A DNA stretch of 64,000 bases from assembly GCA_035635575.1 (NCBI GenBank), contig DASQAV010000031.1, positions 1 to 64,000 on the forward strand, written 5' to 3'. Below are positions 17,022 through 26,115 of this stretch, piece after piece. The stretch is from WS-7 sp035635575. Its GTDB lineage: Bacteria > Eisenbacteria > RBG-16-71-46 > SZUA-252. A model generated the notes under the pieces. It saw nothing but the letters and a program-made list of their open reading frames with translations, searched no databases and was not told the origin of the DNA. Made by a program: the position numbers and the translations under genes. The first letter of the stretch is position 1. Each line of letters begins with the position of its first letter.

Positions 17022-19055
17022 GTGCGAAAGCTTCTCGTCCTGCTCGCCACCGCCTGCGCGCTCTGCGCCGCGGCCCCGAATCAGCCCCAGGTTGGACCGT
17101 GGGGAGTGCACCTCGAGTACATCGATCCCTCGGTGGCATCCGGCCAGGATTTCTTCGCCCACGCCAACGGCCAGTGGCTGAAGACCGCCGAAATACCACC
17201 GGATCGTCCGTTCGCCGGCGCCGGCCTCGAGGTGAGCAAGCTGAACGAGGAGCGCATGAAGCAGATCGTCGGGGGACTCCATGCCTCCGCCGATCCCTCG
17301 AGCGAGGAGGGGAAGCTCAGGAACCTGTATGACGCCTTCACCGACGAAGCGCGGATCGAGGCGCGGGACCTTGGGCCCGTGGCCAGGGATCTCGAGCGGA
17401 TCGCGGCGCTGAACACCCACGAGGACGTGGCGAAGGAGATCGCGGATCCCGCGCTCCCGCTGGACGGCCCCTTTGGCTGGGGCATCGGGGCGGATGACAA
17501 GGATCCGGACGCGTACGTCGTGAGGTTCGGCCAATCCGGTCTGGGGCTTCCCGACCGCGACTACTACCTGAAAGAGGACCAGGCGCTCGCGGCCACGCGG
17601 GACGCCTACAAGAAGTACCTCGCGCAGATGCTGAGCTTCTCGGGCGTGAAAGCGCCCGAGCCCCGCGCCGCCGCGATCTACGATCTCGAGCACGCGCTGG
17701 CCGAGGTCTCCTGGCCCGCCGCGGATCGCCGCGAGGCGGAGAAGACCTACAACCCCATGACGGTCCCGGAGCTGAGCAAGCTGGCTCCCGATTACCCGTG
17801 GGCCGCATCCTTGAGCGCCGCCGGCGTCCCCCTGAAATCGCCGCGAGGGGATCGTGTCGTGATCGTCGGGGAGAACACGGCGTTCCCCGCGCTCGCGAAG
17901 GTGTTCGCCCAGACGCCCGTCCCGGTCTGGCGCGACTACCTCACGGTGCGTACGCTGCACGGATTCGCGGCGTACCTTCCCCGGAGAATCGACGACGCCG
18001 ATTTCGCGATGTACGGGACCCAGCTCCAGGGGCGGACGAAGAAGCTGGATCGCGCGACGCGCGGAGCGCGCCTCCTCGACGGCCGGATGGGCGAAGCCCT
18101 GGGGAAGATCTACGTCGCGAAATTCTTCCCGCCCGAGGCGAAGGCCAAGGTTCAGATCCTGGTCCAGAATCTGCTCCAGGCCTACCGCGAGGATCTGACC
18201 TCCCTGGACTGGATGACCGCGGAGACCCGCCAGAAGGCGCTCGAGAAGCTGGGGCACTTCACAGTCAAGGTGGCGTACCCCGATCACTGGCGGGACTACG
18301 CGGCGCTCGAGATCAAGCGTGACGATCTCGTGGGAGACGTGAAGCGCTCGAACGTCTTCGAGTGGGATCGCCAGGTGAAGCGGATCGACGAGAAGGTGGA
18401 TCGGACGGAATGGGGCATGACGCCGCCCACCGTGAATGCGTACTACAACCCGTCCGCGAACGAGATCGTCTTTCCCGCGGGAATCCTCCAGCCGCCGTAC
18501 TTCGATCCCGCGGCGGATGACGCGGTCAACTACGGCGCGATCGGAAGCGTCATCGGACACGAGATCAGCCACGGATTCGACGATCAGGGGTCGAAATACG
18601 ACGGGCTGGGCGTCATGCGGATGTGGTGGACCGAGGCCGACCGGAAGAGCTTCGACGAGCGCACCACGGCGCTCGCGCAGCAGTACGACACCTACGAGCC
18701 GCTACCGGGACTTCACGTGAACGGCCGGCTGACCCTGGGGGAGAACATCGCGGACCTGGCAGGGGTAACGATCGCGCGGAAGGCGTATCACCTCTCGCTC
18801 GCGGGGAAAGAACCTCCCGTTCTCGACGGATTCACCGGCGATCAACGGTTCTACCTGGCCTTCGCGCAGTCGTGGCGATCGAAGCACAAGGACGAGAACA
18901 TGCGCCAGCGGGTGCTCTCGAATCCGCACAGCCCGCCGGCGTTCCGGGTGAACGGCGTCGTCCGCAACGACGACGGCTGGTACGCGGCGTTTCCCGAGAT
19001 CAAGCCGACCGACGCCTACTACCTGCCGCCGGAGCGGCGCGTGCGTCTCTGGTGA
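17022..19055 (+). CDS. M13 (neprilysin/PepO-like) zinc metallopeptidase, secreted
   Basis: A 677-residue protein from GTG 17022, chosen because GGAGA lies 7 bases upstream and a signal peptide follows (RKLLVLLATACALCAAA). Its length matches bacterial PepO/M13 enzymes. Zinc ligands are visible: H513 and H517 with catalytic E514 in GHEISHGFDD, and E574 in ENIADLAG. NAYYNPSANEIVFPAGIL is the M13 substrate-binding stretch, and the N-terminal DFFAHANGQWL is the family's opening motif. It should cleave peptides in the periplasm or outside the cell. It converges with the VWA gene, the stops being only 2 bases apart. Confidence 0.96.
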   Translation: MRKLLVLLATACALCAAAPNQPQVGPWGVHLEYIDPSVASGQDFFAHANGQWLKTAEIPPDRPFAGAGLEVSKLNEERMKQIVGGLHASADPSSEEGKLRNLYDAFTDEARIEARDLGPVARDLERIAALNTHEDVAKEIADPALPLDGPFGWGIGADDKDPDAYVVRFGQSGLGLPDRDYYLKEDQALAATRDAYKKYLAQMLSFSGVKAPEPRAAAIYDLEHALAEVSWPAADRREAEKTYNPMTVPELSKLAPDYPWAASLSAAGVPLKSPRGDRVVIVGENTAFPALAKVFAQTPVPVWRDYLTVRTLHGFAAYLPRRIDDADFAMYGTQLQGRTKKLDRATRGARLLDGRMGEALGKIYVAKFFPPEAKAKVQILVQNLLQAYREDLTSLDWMTAETRQKALEKLGHFTVKVAYPDHWRDYAALEIKRDDLVGDVKRSNVFEWDRQVKRIDEKVDRTEWGMTPPTVNAYYNPSANEIVFPAGILQPPYFDPAADDAVNYGAIGSVIGHEISHGFDDQGSKYDGLGVMRMWWTEADRKSFDERTTALAQQYDTYEPLPGLHVNGRLTLGENIADLAGVTIARKAYHLSLAGKEPPVLDGFTGDQRFYLAFAQSWRSKHKDENMRQRVLSNPHSPPAFRVNGVVRNDDGWYAAFPEIKPTDAYYLPPERRVRLW

Positions 19056-19057
19056 GG

Positions 19058-19855
19058 CTAGTCGACCCGGCGTAGGCGCGGCTGGAAGTCCACGTTGTCC
19101 CGCACCCAGGCGAAGAACTTCTTCTGCATGTAGAAGGGACGGTTCGGCTCGAGCAGCTTGGGATCGTCCCACTCGGACATGACGACCGCGTCCTGGGTCC
19201 AGATCTTCACGCGCTTCCGTGGCACCTCGTCCCGCCAGCACTTGCCCGTGACCGCGTCCGTGTATAGGATCCGGAGCGTGATGTTGCGGGAGAGATTCTC
19301 CAGCGGCTTCAGCGTGATGTTGCGGAACTTGGCCGACCGGCTCTCGCCACCCAGGTCCGGCTTGCCGTCGGTGATCAGCACGATGCCGAGCGGTTTCAGG
19401 ATGAGCTTCTTCGCGTCCACCATGTCGGCAACCTGCGTGAAGAAGGCGTTGTAGTCCGTGAAGGGATTCTGCTTCTTCTTCGGGAAGATGGTCACGAGCT
19501 GTGCCTCGATCTGCTCGATGTTCCGGTTCTGGAACGTCTGGATCGGATACAGCGTCTTCGCCTCGCCCTTGTTCACCCCCCCGATGGATCCTACGAACAG
19601 GGAATGGGGAATCTCCATCCCGCCGAATCCGTTCAGGTGGCCATAGATGTACCGGGCCAGGAAGTGGATCGAATTGTCGAATTCCTTGTCGTTCATGAAG
19701 GAGCCGCTGATGTCGACGCCGATGAAGAGAACGAGGCGTCCGGGTTCCGGGGCCGCGTGGCGCTCCGGACCCTTCGTGGCCCAGGGGACGTCGGCATGGA
19801 GCGGCGCGGGCAGGAGCAACGCCGCGGCGAGAAGCAAAAGAGAAGGGATGCGCAT
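19058..19855 (-). CDS. Secreted VWA-like (MIDAS) domain protein
   Basis: A 265-residue exported protein. It starts at ATG 19855, two bases after the stop of the upstream membrane gene, and opens with a signal peptide (RIPSLLLLAAALLLPAPLHA). A von Willebrand A-like fold is indicated by LVLFIGVDISGS, giving a DxSxS metal-ion site (D48, S50, S52), and by the later strand IVLITDGKPDLG, which matches the typical TDG position. Other features are a conserved-looking aromatic stretch (FLARYIYGHLNGFGGM) and a basic C-terminus (RLRR). VWA domains bind protein partners through a metal ion. Tight spacing implies co-translation with the polytopic protein upstream. The exact family is unknown to me. Confidence 0.8.
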   Translation of the reverse strand: MRIPSLLLLAAALLLPAPLHADVPWATKGPERHAAPEPGRLVLFIGVDISGSFMNDKEFDNSIHFLARYIYGHLNGFGGMEIPHSLFVGSIGGVNKGEAKTLYPIQTFQNRNIEQIEAQLVTIFPKKKQNPFTDYNAFFTQVADMVDAKKLILKPLGIVLITDGKPDLGGESRSAKFRNITLKPLENLSRNITLRILYTDAVTGKCWRDEVPRKRVKIWTQDAVVMSEWDDPKLLEPNRPFYMQKKFFAWVRDNVDFQPRLRRVD

Positions 19856-19857
19856 GG

Positions 19858-21051
19858 TCAGGCCGCCTTTCGGAGCCGAGATTCGGTCAGTTCCTTGGCC
19901 AGCGTTCGCGCGTCCTTGAAGTCCCGTACGCTCTGGAGCGGCAGATCGAGAAGGTGCCGGTTCGCCACGAGCAGCGTGACGAAGTTGAGCGCCGCCGCCA
20001 CGACCTGCATCGGTGGAACCAGGAAGGCATCGAGCAGCTGCTCGCCTTCCGTGGCGACCCACTCGAATTCCTTCCGCAGACGCCCCGTGAAGCTCTCGGA
20101 AAAGAGGGTGGTCACCGGGGGAACGCCGTTGGCCGGGCGGCTTCCGACTCCCTGGCGCGAGATGATCGCCATGATCGTCGGCGTTCCCGAGTTGGCGAAG
20201 AGGAACCAGGAAAGGCTCCGGATCCCGAGCCACGTGGTGCCGGCGATCGCCAGCGTGCCCACGATGCCAAGCTCGAAGTTCCCCGAGGTGTGCTGCGCGA
20301 ACCAGGGAACCAGGGCGTCGACGAATTCGCGATAGAGGAACACCACCTCGACGAACATGGCCACCAGCTCGACCACTCCGATCTTCACGATCGTGGGCCA
20401 GTCCTTCGAACGGACGGCCGCCGTGAACGTGGAGAGCACGGCGTAGCTTCCGAGCACGATGAAGAACATGAAGAGGAAGAGGGGGATCCGCACCGCCGCT
20501 TCCGTCATCTCCGTTCCCGCGAGATTGGAGAGCGTGTCGATGACGAGCGACGTCATCACGTACGTGAAGATCGTCGCCTCGAACACGCACCAGAAGAAGG
20601 TCATCCCCACGGCGATCCAGGGAACGCCCGGCTGCAGGGCGTTGGCGCTGACGTTCCGGATCAGGCGAAGCGGCAGGAGGACCAGCTCCTGGACGAGCGC
20701 CCAGACGCCCATGACCAGAATCTGGACCGCACCCATGAGCGAGATCACGAGCCGGAGCATGAAGCGCAGCGCGCCGCCCCAGAAGGTGAAGGTGGCCCGC
20801 GCCAGGTCCCACCACGTGACCAGAATCTGGTTCACGAACATGCGGCGCTTCGCGCGAACCACGATGGTCGGAACGCTGAGCACGGTGGTCCAGTACGCGA
20901 GGACGACGGCGCCGAGCGGCATGACGAGGAAGATCCGCTTCAGCATCATGAGCCAGACCGGGTCTCCCGCACCCCACACGAAGGCAAAGGCGTTGCTCCA
21001 GGGTTGCCATAGCGCGATGGTTTCGATCCAGAACTGCGCTTCTGGGCTCAT
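19858..21051 (-). CDS. Polytopic membrane protein, operon partner of the VWA protein
   Basis: A 397-residue protein from ATG 21051, with AAAGGA upstream (the frame extends further 5' but without signal or ribosome site). About eight membrane segments are visible, including FLVMPLGAVVLAYWTTVL, MLRLVISLMGAVQILVMG, WIAVGMTFFWCVFEATIFTY, LFLFMFFIVLGSYAVLSTF and VVELVAMFVEVVFLY. The last third (about 330-397) is soluble and charged (RDFKDARTLAKELTESRLRK). I do not recognise the family. Being first in a two-gene unit with a secreted VWA protein, it may anchor or gate a complex that the VWA domain contacts; that is inference. Confidence 0.78.
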   Translation of the reverse strand: MSPEAQFWIETIALWQPWSNAFAFVWGAGDPVWLMMLKRIFLVMPLGAVVLAYWTTVLSVPTIVVRAKRRMFVNQILVTWWDLARATFTFWGGALRFMLRLVISLMGAVQILVMGVWALVQELVLLPLRLIRNVSANALQPGVPWIAVGMTFFWCVFEATIFTYVMTSLVIDTLSNLAGTEMTEAAVRIPLFLFMFFIVLGSYAVLSTFTAAVRSKDWPTIVKIGVVELVAMFVEVVFLYREFVDALVPWFAQHTSGNFELGIVGTLAIAGTTWLGIRSLSWFLFANSGTPTIMAIISRQGVGSRPANGVPPVTTLFSESFTGRLRKEFEWVATEGEQLLDAFLVPPMQVVAAALNFVTLLVANRHLLDLPLQSVRDFKDARTLAKELTESRLRKAA

Positions 21052-21267
21052 TTGGATATCCTTTCCGATTAGGAGGTCCTGACGCCTGTTTATCGGCGGC
21101 TCCCGGCGCTCTCTTAACCTTCGCGCGCAGAAAAGGGGAACGGTGGCCGGAGAGCGCCTAAGCTCATGCGCGGACTTCTCCTCGGGCCGGCCCGGCTCCT
21201 CCCGCGAGGCTCGGTGAGGATCACCCCGATCGCGCTCACGAAAGGCGCTGATCGGGCCCGCGGAAGG

Positions 21268-21276
21268 TGCTAGAGT
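21268..21276 (+). promoter_or_regulatory. Extended -10 element before the arylsulfotransferase gene
   Basis: TGCTAGAGT at 21268-21276 repeats exactly the extended -10 seen before the M13 peptidase at 16949-16957. The -35 position holds only a weak CTGATC. A start near 21283 would give a leader of about 64 bases. The 295-base gap from 21052 to 21346 shows nothing else I can name. Confidence 0.4.
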
Positions 21277-21346
21277 GAGCGGTCGAAGTGCGGGGTGGGT
21301 GAGGCGGGCCCGAACGTTCCCAGAACACTCCAAGTGATTCGCCCGG

Positions 21347-23527
21347 ATGGTGCTTCCAGCACGAATCCTCACATTTGCGTTCGCTCTTCTGGCCGCGTTG
21401 CTCCTCGTGGCCGTGCCCGCGGCTCACGCCAGCACCCCTTCCTTCGAGTTCGTCTCTCCCGTCCCCGGCTCGACCCTGGTCCTTCCCGAGACGAACATCA
21501 TCCTTCGTCCCGGAGGAATCGTGGACGCGTCGTCGATCTTCGGCGGGGCGCTCTTTCAGGTCAGCGGATCCAGCTCCGGCTCCCATGAGGGCCGGATCCG
21601 CCTCTCGGACGACGGGCAAACCCTGACGTTTCAGCCCGACCGGCCCTTCTCCTATGGAGAGGAAGTAACGTGCGTCGCCGGATCGGGTCTCTGGACCGAC
21701 ACGCGAGGGCTCGTTCTCCCCGGCCGGTTCACCTTCACGATCGCCGGTCCCGAGCATGAGAGCGTCCGCGATTTCGTGCCTCCTTTCGAGGACGGAGCGG
21801 ACGCACCCTCCACGTTCTCGGGAGGCTCACTCCCGCCGCGGGCGGGGGCGCTGGCGGAATCCTTGCCCGCCGATTTCCCCAACATCCGGGCCTCCGTGTA
21901 TGGGACGCCCGCTCCCGGACGTCTCTTCGTCACCGACCTCCACTTCAACGTCGCTGGAATTCGCTTTCCCTCCTATCTCATGATTCTCGAGAACAACGGG
22001 AATCCCTATTTCTACCGGCAGCTCTCGTGGACCGCTCTCGATTTCAAGATGCAGCCGAACGGGAAGCTGACGTATTTCGACGGGGACGCTCGGGCATTCT
22101 ATGAGCTGAACGCCCACTACGATGTGGTGGACAGCTTCCGCTGCGGGAACGGCTACACGACCGACAGCCACGATCTCGTTCTCCTCCCCAACGGCCACGC
22201 GCTCCTCATGGCGTACGACACGCAGATCATCGACATGAGCCTGATCGCCCCCGGTGGGAGGTTCGGCGCCCGCGTGATCGGCCTCATCATCCAGGAGCTG
22301 GACCAGCAGAAGAATGTCGTGTTCCAGTGGCGCAGCTGGGATCACTTCGAGATCACGGACATATGGGATCAGACCCTCCTCGCCCGCTCGGTCGTCGATT
22401 ACGCGCACGGCAACTCGATCGCCGCCGATCCCCAGGGCAATCTCATCATCTCCTCGCGCCACATGAGCGAGGTGACGAAGATCAGCCGGAGCACGGGAGA
22501 AATCTTATGGAGGATGGGAGGGAGGAAGAACCAGTTCACGTTCGTCAATGATCCGATTCCGGTCTCCTATCAGCACGATGCCAAGCTGCTGCCGAACGGA
22601 CATCTGACCCTATTCGACAACGGGAACTATCATGTGCCGCAATTCTCCAGGGCGGTGGAATACGCGATCGACGAGACGGAGCGGACCGCGACTTTGGTAT
22701 GGCAGTACCGGCTCCAGCCGGACGTGTTCGGACGCCTGGTCGGCTCGGTCCAGCGGCTTCCCAACGGCAACACGCTGATCTGCTGGGGAGCAACGAGCCC
22801 CTCGGCCACCGAGGTCGCGCCCGACGGGTCCATCGTCTGGGACCTGCGGTTCGACGAGAACGTCACGACCTATCGCGCGTTCCGGTTCGAGTGGCCGCCG
22901 GTGAGGCCCGCCACGATCGCGTTGAATCCCACCACGTTGACCCTGAGCGCGCGGGCCACCCTTCTGGCCGCGGAGATCAGGCCGGCGGACTCGACCTTCG
23001 TCGCGGCCGACGTTGATCCCTACAGCGCGCGGCTCAACGGGACGGTCCCCCCGGACTCCTCGAGCGTGAAATGGGGCTACGCGCCGGGGGATTCTCTGAA
23101 GCTCAATCCCACGGACGTGACCGTGAGATTCCCTCGGGCCCCGTTGGATCCGTATCTCGTCGTCGGCCTCGACAAGCTCGTGGTCACCGGATCGCTGAAC
23201 ACAGGGGAGCTGTTCCGGGGCATCGGAGAGATCCGTGTGTATCCTCCCCTCAGGGTGAGACCGGCTCCGTCGGGCTCGCTCCGGCTCGAATCGACGCCGG
23301 GAGTCCTGCCGGTCTCGCTCGCCGCGCCCGCCCGGGCGCGCACCCTGGCCGCGTACGACGTGCAGGGGCGGCTGGTGAAGCGCTGGCAGATCTCGCCTCA
23401 AAGCGCGGGCCGCGCCACCTGGGACGGCCGTGCATCGAGCGGACGCGCGGTCGGCTCCGGTGTGTACCTGATCCGTGTGGAAGACGGAGTTCCCGGTCCC
23501 GCGCTGAAAGTCGTGATCGTCCGCTAG
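21347..23527 (+). CDS. Secreted arylsulfotransferase-like protein with Ig-like N-domain and FlgD-like tail
   Basis: A 726-residue exported protein. After the signal peptide (about 1-28) comes an Ig-like domain (about 30-130; FEFVSPVPGSTLVLPETNI), then an ASST-type propeller (about 180-520). Diagnostic strings are DSHDLVLLPNGHALL, DYAHGNSIAADPQGN, HMSEVTKISRSTGEILWRMGG and YQHDAKLLPNGHLTLFDNGN, where the His in HDAKLLPNG is the candidate active-site residue. The C-terminus is a FlgD-type Ig domain (AYDVQGRLVKRW, GSGVYLIRV). Family members move sulfate between phenolic compounds outside the cytoplasm, but many homologues are untested. The gene is flanked by FlgD-tailed genes but has its own promoter element. 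Confidence 0.88.
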   Translation: MVLPARILTFAFALLAALLLVAVPAAHASTPSFEFVSPVPGSTLVLPETNIILRPGGIVDASSIFGGALFQVSGSSSGSHEGRIRLSDDGQTLTFQPDRPFSYGEEVTCVAGSGLWTDTRGLVLPGRFTFTIAGPEHESVRDFVPPFEDGADAPSTFSGGSLPPRAGALAESLPADFPNIRASVYGTPAPGRLFVTDLHFNVAGIRFPSYLMILENNGNPYFYRQLSWTALDFKMQPNGKLTYFDGDARAFYELNAHYDVVDSFRCGNGYTTDSHDLVLLPNGHALLMAYDTQIIDMSLIAPGGRFGARVIGLIIQELDQQKNVVFQWRSWDHFEITDIWDQTLLARSVVDYAHGNSIAADPQGNLIISSRHMSEVTKISRSTGEILWRMGGRKNQFTFVNDPIPVSYQHDAKLLPNGHLTLFDNGNYHVPQFSRAVEYAIDETERTATLVWQYRLQPDVFGRLVGSVQRLPNGNTLICWGATSPSATEVAPDGSIVWDLRFDENVTTYRAFRFEWPPVRPATIALNPTTLTLSARATLLAAEIRPADSTFVAADVDPYSARLNGTVPPDSSSVKWGYAPGDSLKLNPTDVTVRFPRAPLDPYLVVGLDKLVVTGSLNTGELFRGIGEIRVYPPLRVRPAPSGSLRLESTPGVLPVSLAAPARARTLAAYDVQGRLVKRWQISPQSAGRATWDGRASSGRAVGSGVYLIRVEDGVPGPALKVVIVR

Positions 23528-23752
23528 TCTCCTCGTCTCCCTCGCTCCGCCGCTCGTCGCCACTCTCTTCGCTCGCGATGCGCCCTGCAACGAATCGCGG
23601 GGTGCGTGCAATTCGCAAGTTCGCAGTAGCCGCAACGACCCCATGGTCATCGCGCCGTTCCTCTCCGTGGCCTCTTCCTTGCTCAATTCCTGATCGGGAA
23701 GCCAAACCGCCCCTCGAATGCGTGGGGCGCCATGCTCCCTAAGGAGAGCACC

Positions 23753-25927
23753 ATGAAACGCTCGATGGCTCGGTTGCTGGCCTCCAGATTGTGCGTCGTG
23801 CTTTGCGCCGTGGTCGGCTCGATGGCTCTTTCCAGCCTGGCCTATGCGAACAGCGCCCCAGTTCTGAATCCGATCGCGGATCAGGCGGTGGAGCGCGGTG
23901 GTGAGATGTCGGTCGAGATCGACGCCTCGGATCCGGATGGCGATGCCGTTTCCATCACGCCGTCCGGCCTGCCGGCGTACGGATATTTCGAGGACATGGG
24001 CGGAGGAATCGCCTACCTCACCGTGATTCCTCCGGTGGATGAGCCGCCCAGCCTCTTTCAGGTGACCATGACGGCCTCGGATGGCCAGCTCTCCTCATCC
24101 CAGACCTTCACGCTCAAGGTGTATCCGGCCGGGAACCCGAACGCGCCGGCGATGGCGTCGGTCGCGAACACGACGGTCGCGGAAGGGCAGACCTCGAGCG
24201 TCAGCGTGTCGGCCGCCGACGCGGATCAGAATGTGGTCATGCTCAGCGCCTCGCTGCCGGCGTTCGCTTCGCTGACGCAGACGGGGAGTGGCCCCGGCTC
24301 GGCTTCCGGGAGCGTGGACCTCAGTCCCGGCTATTGCGCTTCGGGAAGCTACGCCGCCAGCGTCACCGCTTCGGACGGGGCCTGGACGGACACGAAGACC
24401 TTCACCGTCTATGTGACGGATGTGAATCGCGCGCCCGCGTGGCCGGGCGGCGGATACGTGATGGCACTGAGCGAGGGATCCTCGGCCAATCTGAACGTGA
24501 GCGCCTCCGATCCCGATCAGGCGTGCGGATCGGCGGCTCCGTCGCTGGTCCTCGTGAGCGCGCCGTCGGCGCTCACCGTCTCGCTGACCAATCAGGGCGG
24601 CGGCTCGGGCCAGCTCCACGTCGCGGGCGGTTATGACGCGGCGGGAACCTATCAGGTAACGCTGCGGGCGGTCGACGCGACGAACGCGTCCTTGACCGCG
24701 GACGTTTCGGTGCAGGTGACGGTCGCGAACACGAACCGCGCGCCGATGGCTTCGGCGGGCGGGCCCTACACGGGAGTGATGGGCACGGACGTGAGCATGA
24801 GCGGAAGCGGATCGTCGGATCCCGATGGGGACGCGCTCTCCTATGCGTGGGCCTACGGTGACGGCTACACCGGCACCGGCGCGACGACGAGCCACGCCTA
24901 CGCGGCGGGCGGCACGTACAACGTGTGCCTCACCGTGACGGACAACGGCACGCCCGCCATGAGCCACACCTCGTGCACGACGGCGATGGTGCAGCGCCTG
25001 AACCGCGCTCCGGTCGCGTCGGCGGGTGGACCCTATACGGGCATGGCCGGCGCCGTCCTCAGCATGAGCAGCGCGGGCTCTTCGGATCCTGACGGCGACC
25101 TGTTCACGTGCGCGTGGACGTTCGGCGACGGCGGAACGGGCGCCGGACCTACGCCCGGCCATACCTACGCGGCCGCGGGCACCTACACCGTGAGCGTCAC
25201 GGTGACGGATGCCGGCGCGCCGAGCATGAGCAATACGGACTCGACCACCGCGACGATCGCGGACATCCGCCCCACCACGTTCCCAGCCCAGGTGACGTGC
25301 ACCAAGTCCAAGGTGAATCTGAACGCGAACGGACAGCACCACATCTTCAAGATCGAGCCGATGACCGGGAGCTTCGCCGTGCGGGACGTGAACCTGACCT
25401 CGGTCGTCATGAAGAACGGCGCGCTCCAGGCGTCCGCCGCCTTCTGCTGCCTCGTGCGGGACAACGAGAAACACAAGGGCCCGGCCCCGATGGTGGTCAT
25501 GGCCTACTACACCAACGCTTCTCTCGTCACGCTCTTCGACTCCGCCCCGTTGGGAAGGAGCATGGTCACGGTGACCCTCGAGGGCACGCTCTCGACCGGC
25601 GGCAAGCTCGTCGGTGACGTCACGCTGCTGATCAAGAAGGAGCCGGACGGCCAGCAGGGCGTCTCGGTGTCGCCGAACCCCTTCAATCCTCAGGCGACGA
25701 TGAGTCTCTATATGCCGGAGCGCGGCACCGCCCGGGTGAGGCTCTACGATGCGAGCGGCCGTCTCGTCCGGACGCTGATGGACGATTCGGATGCCGCCGC
25801 GGGCTACCACTACCTGACCCTCGACGGCCGCACTCAGAGCGGCGCGAAGATGGCGTCGGGTGTGTATTACTACCGTGTCGAAACGAGCGCCGGGATGACG
25901 AGAGGGCAAGTCACGCTCATGAAGTAA
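23753..25927 (+). CDS. Secreted PKD/cadherin-like repeat protein with FlgD-like tail
   Basis: A 724-residue surface protein, started at ATG 23753 behind AAGGAGAG. A signal peptide (about 1-35) precedes cadherin/Ig-like domains (about 36-320; APVLNPIADQAVERGGEM, FQVTMTASDGQL). Two PKD domains follow (about 325-505), each opening RAP(M/V)ASAGGPYTG and containing SSDPDGD and a GTY strand. A domain of about 110 residues I cannot name precedes the C-terminal FlgD-type Ig domain (VSPNPFNPQATMSLYMPERG, LYDASGRLVRTL, ASGVYYYRV). The NPFNP motif is typical of these tails. It is probably adhesive or structural on the cell surface. A GC-rich hairpin terminator follows. Confidence 0.9.
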   Translation: MKRSMARLLASRLCVVLCAVVGSMALSSLAYANSAPVLNPIADQAVERGGEMSVEIDASDPDGDAVSITPSGLPAYGYFEDMGGGIAYLTVIPPVDEPPSLFQVTMTASDGQLSSSQTFTLKVYPAGNPNAPAMASVANTTVAEGQTSSVSVSAADADQNVVMLSASLPAFASLTQTGSGPGSASGSVDLSPGYCASGSYAASVTASDGAWTDTKTFTVYVTDVNRAPAWPGGGYVMALSEGSSANLNVSASDPDQACGSAAPSLVLVSAPSALTVSLTNQGGGSGQLHVAGGYDAAGTYQVTLRAVDATNASLTADVSVQVTVANTNRAPMASAGGPYTGVMGTDVSMSGSGSSDPDGDALSYAWAYGDGYTGTGATTSHAYAAGGTYNVCLTVTDNGTPAMSHTSCTTAMVQRLNRAPVASAGGPYTGMAGAVLSMSSAGSSDPDGDLFTCAWTFGDGGTGAGPTPGHTYAAAGTYTVSVTVTDAGAPSMSNTDSTTATIADIRPTTFPAQVTCTKSKVNLNANGQHHIFKIEPMTGSFAVRDVNLTSVVMKNGALQASAAFCCLVRDNEKHKGPAPMVVMAYYTNASLVTLFDSAPLGRSMVTVTLEGTLSTGGKLVGDVTLLIKKEPDGQQGVSVSPNPFNPQATMSLYMPERGTARVRLYDASGRLVRTLMDDSDAAAGYHYLTLDGRTQSGAKMASGVYYYRVETSAGMTRGQVTLMK

Positions 25928-25953
25928 GCGGCGCGGCCAGAAAGACTGCAATC

Positions 25954-25990
25954 GGGGCCCCGGCGGCGACGCCGGGGCCTCTTCGTTTCC
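25954..25990 (+). terminator. Intrinsic terminator of the PKD protein gene
   Basis: An 11-bp GC-rich stem with one G-T pair (25954-25964 with 25971-25981) closes a 6-base loop and is followed by TTCGTTTCC. It lies 26 bases after the stop codon at 25927. Confidence 0.72.
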
Positions 25991-26115
25991 GCCCCTCACC
26001 GGCGGAATCAACGCCTGGGCCGAGAATGTGGATCCCACCATCCCGAGGTATTGATCGAACACGCGAGCATGGTGACGCTCCTACCCTTCCGCGATTTGAG
26101 CTAAGATCGCGCGGT

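Noticed and set aside
16434..18572. A 712-codon minus-strand open frame opposite the M13 peptidase
   Set aside because: The sense strand has the full zinc site. The antisense frame is an artefact of high GC.
19856..21010. A long 5' extension of the VWA frame
   Set aside because: It overlaps the membrane-protein gene in another frame and is Arg/His-rich. The signal peptide at 19855 marks the real start.
24095..26062. A 655-codon minus-strand open frame opposite the PKD gene
   Set aside because: Arg/Ala/Gly-rich with no recognisable motif. The PKD and FlgD motifs are on the other strand.
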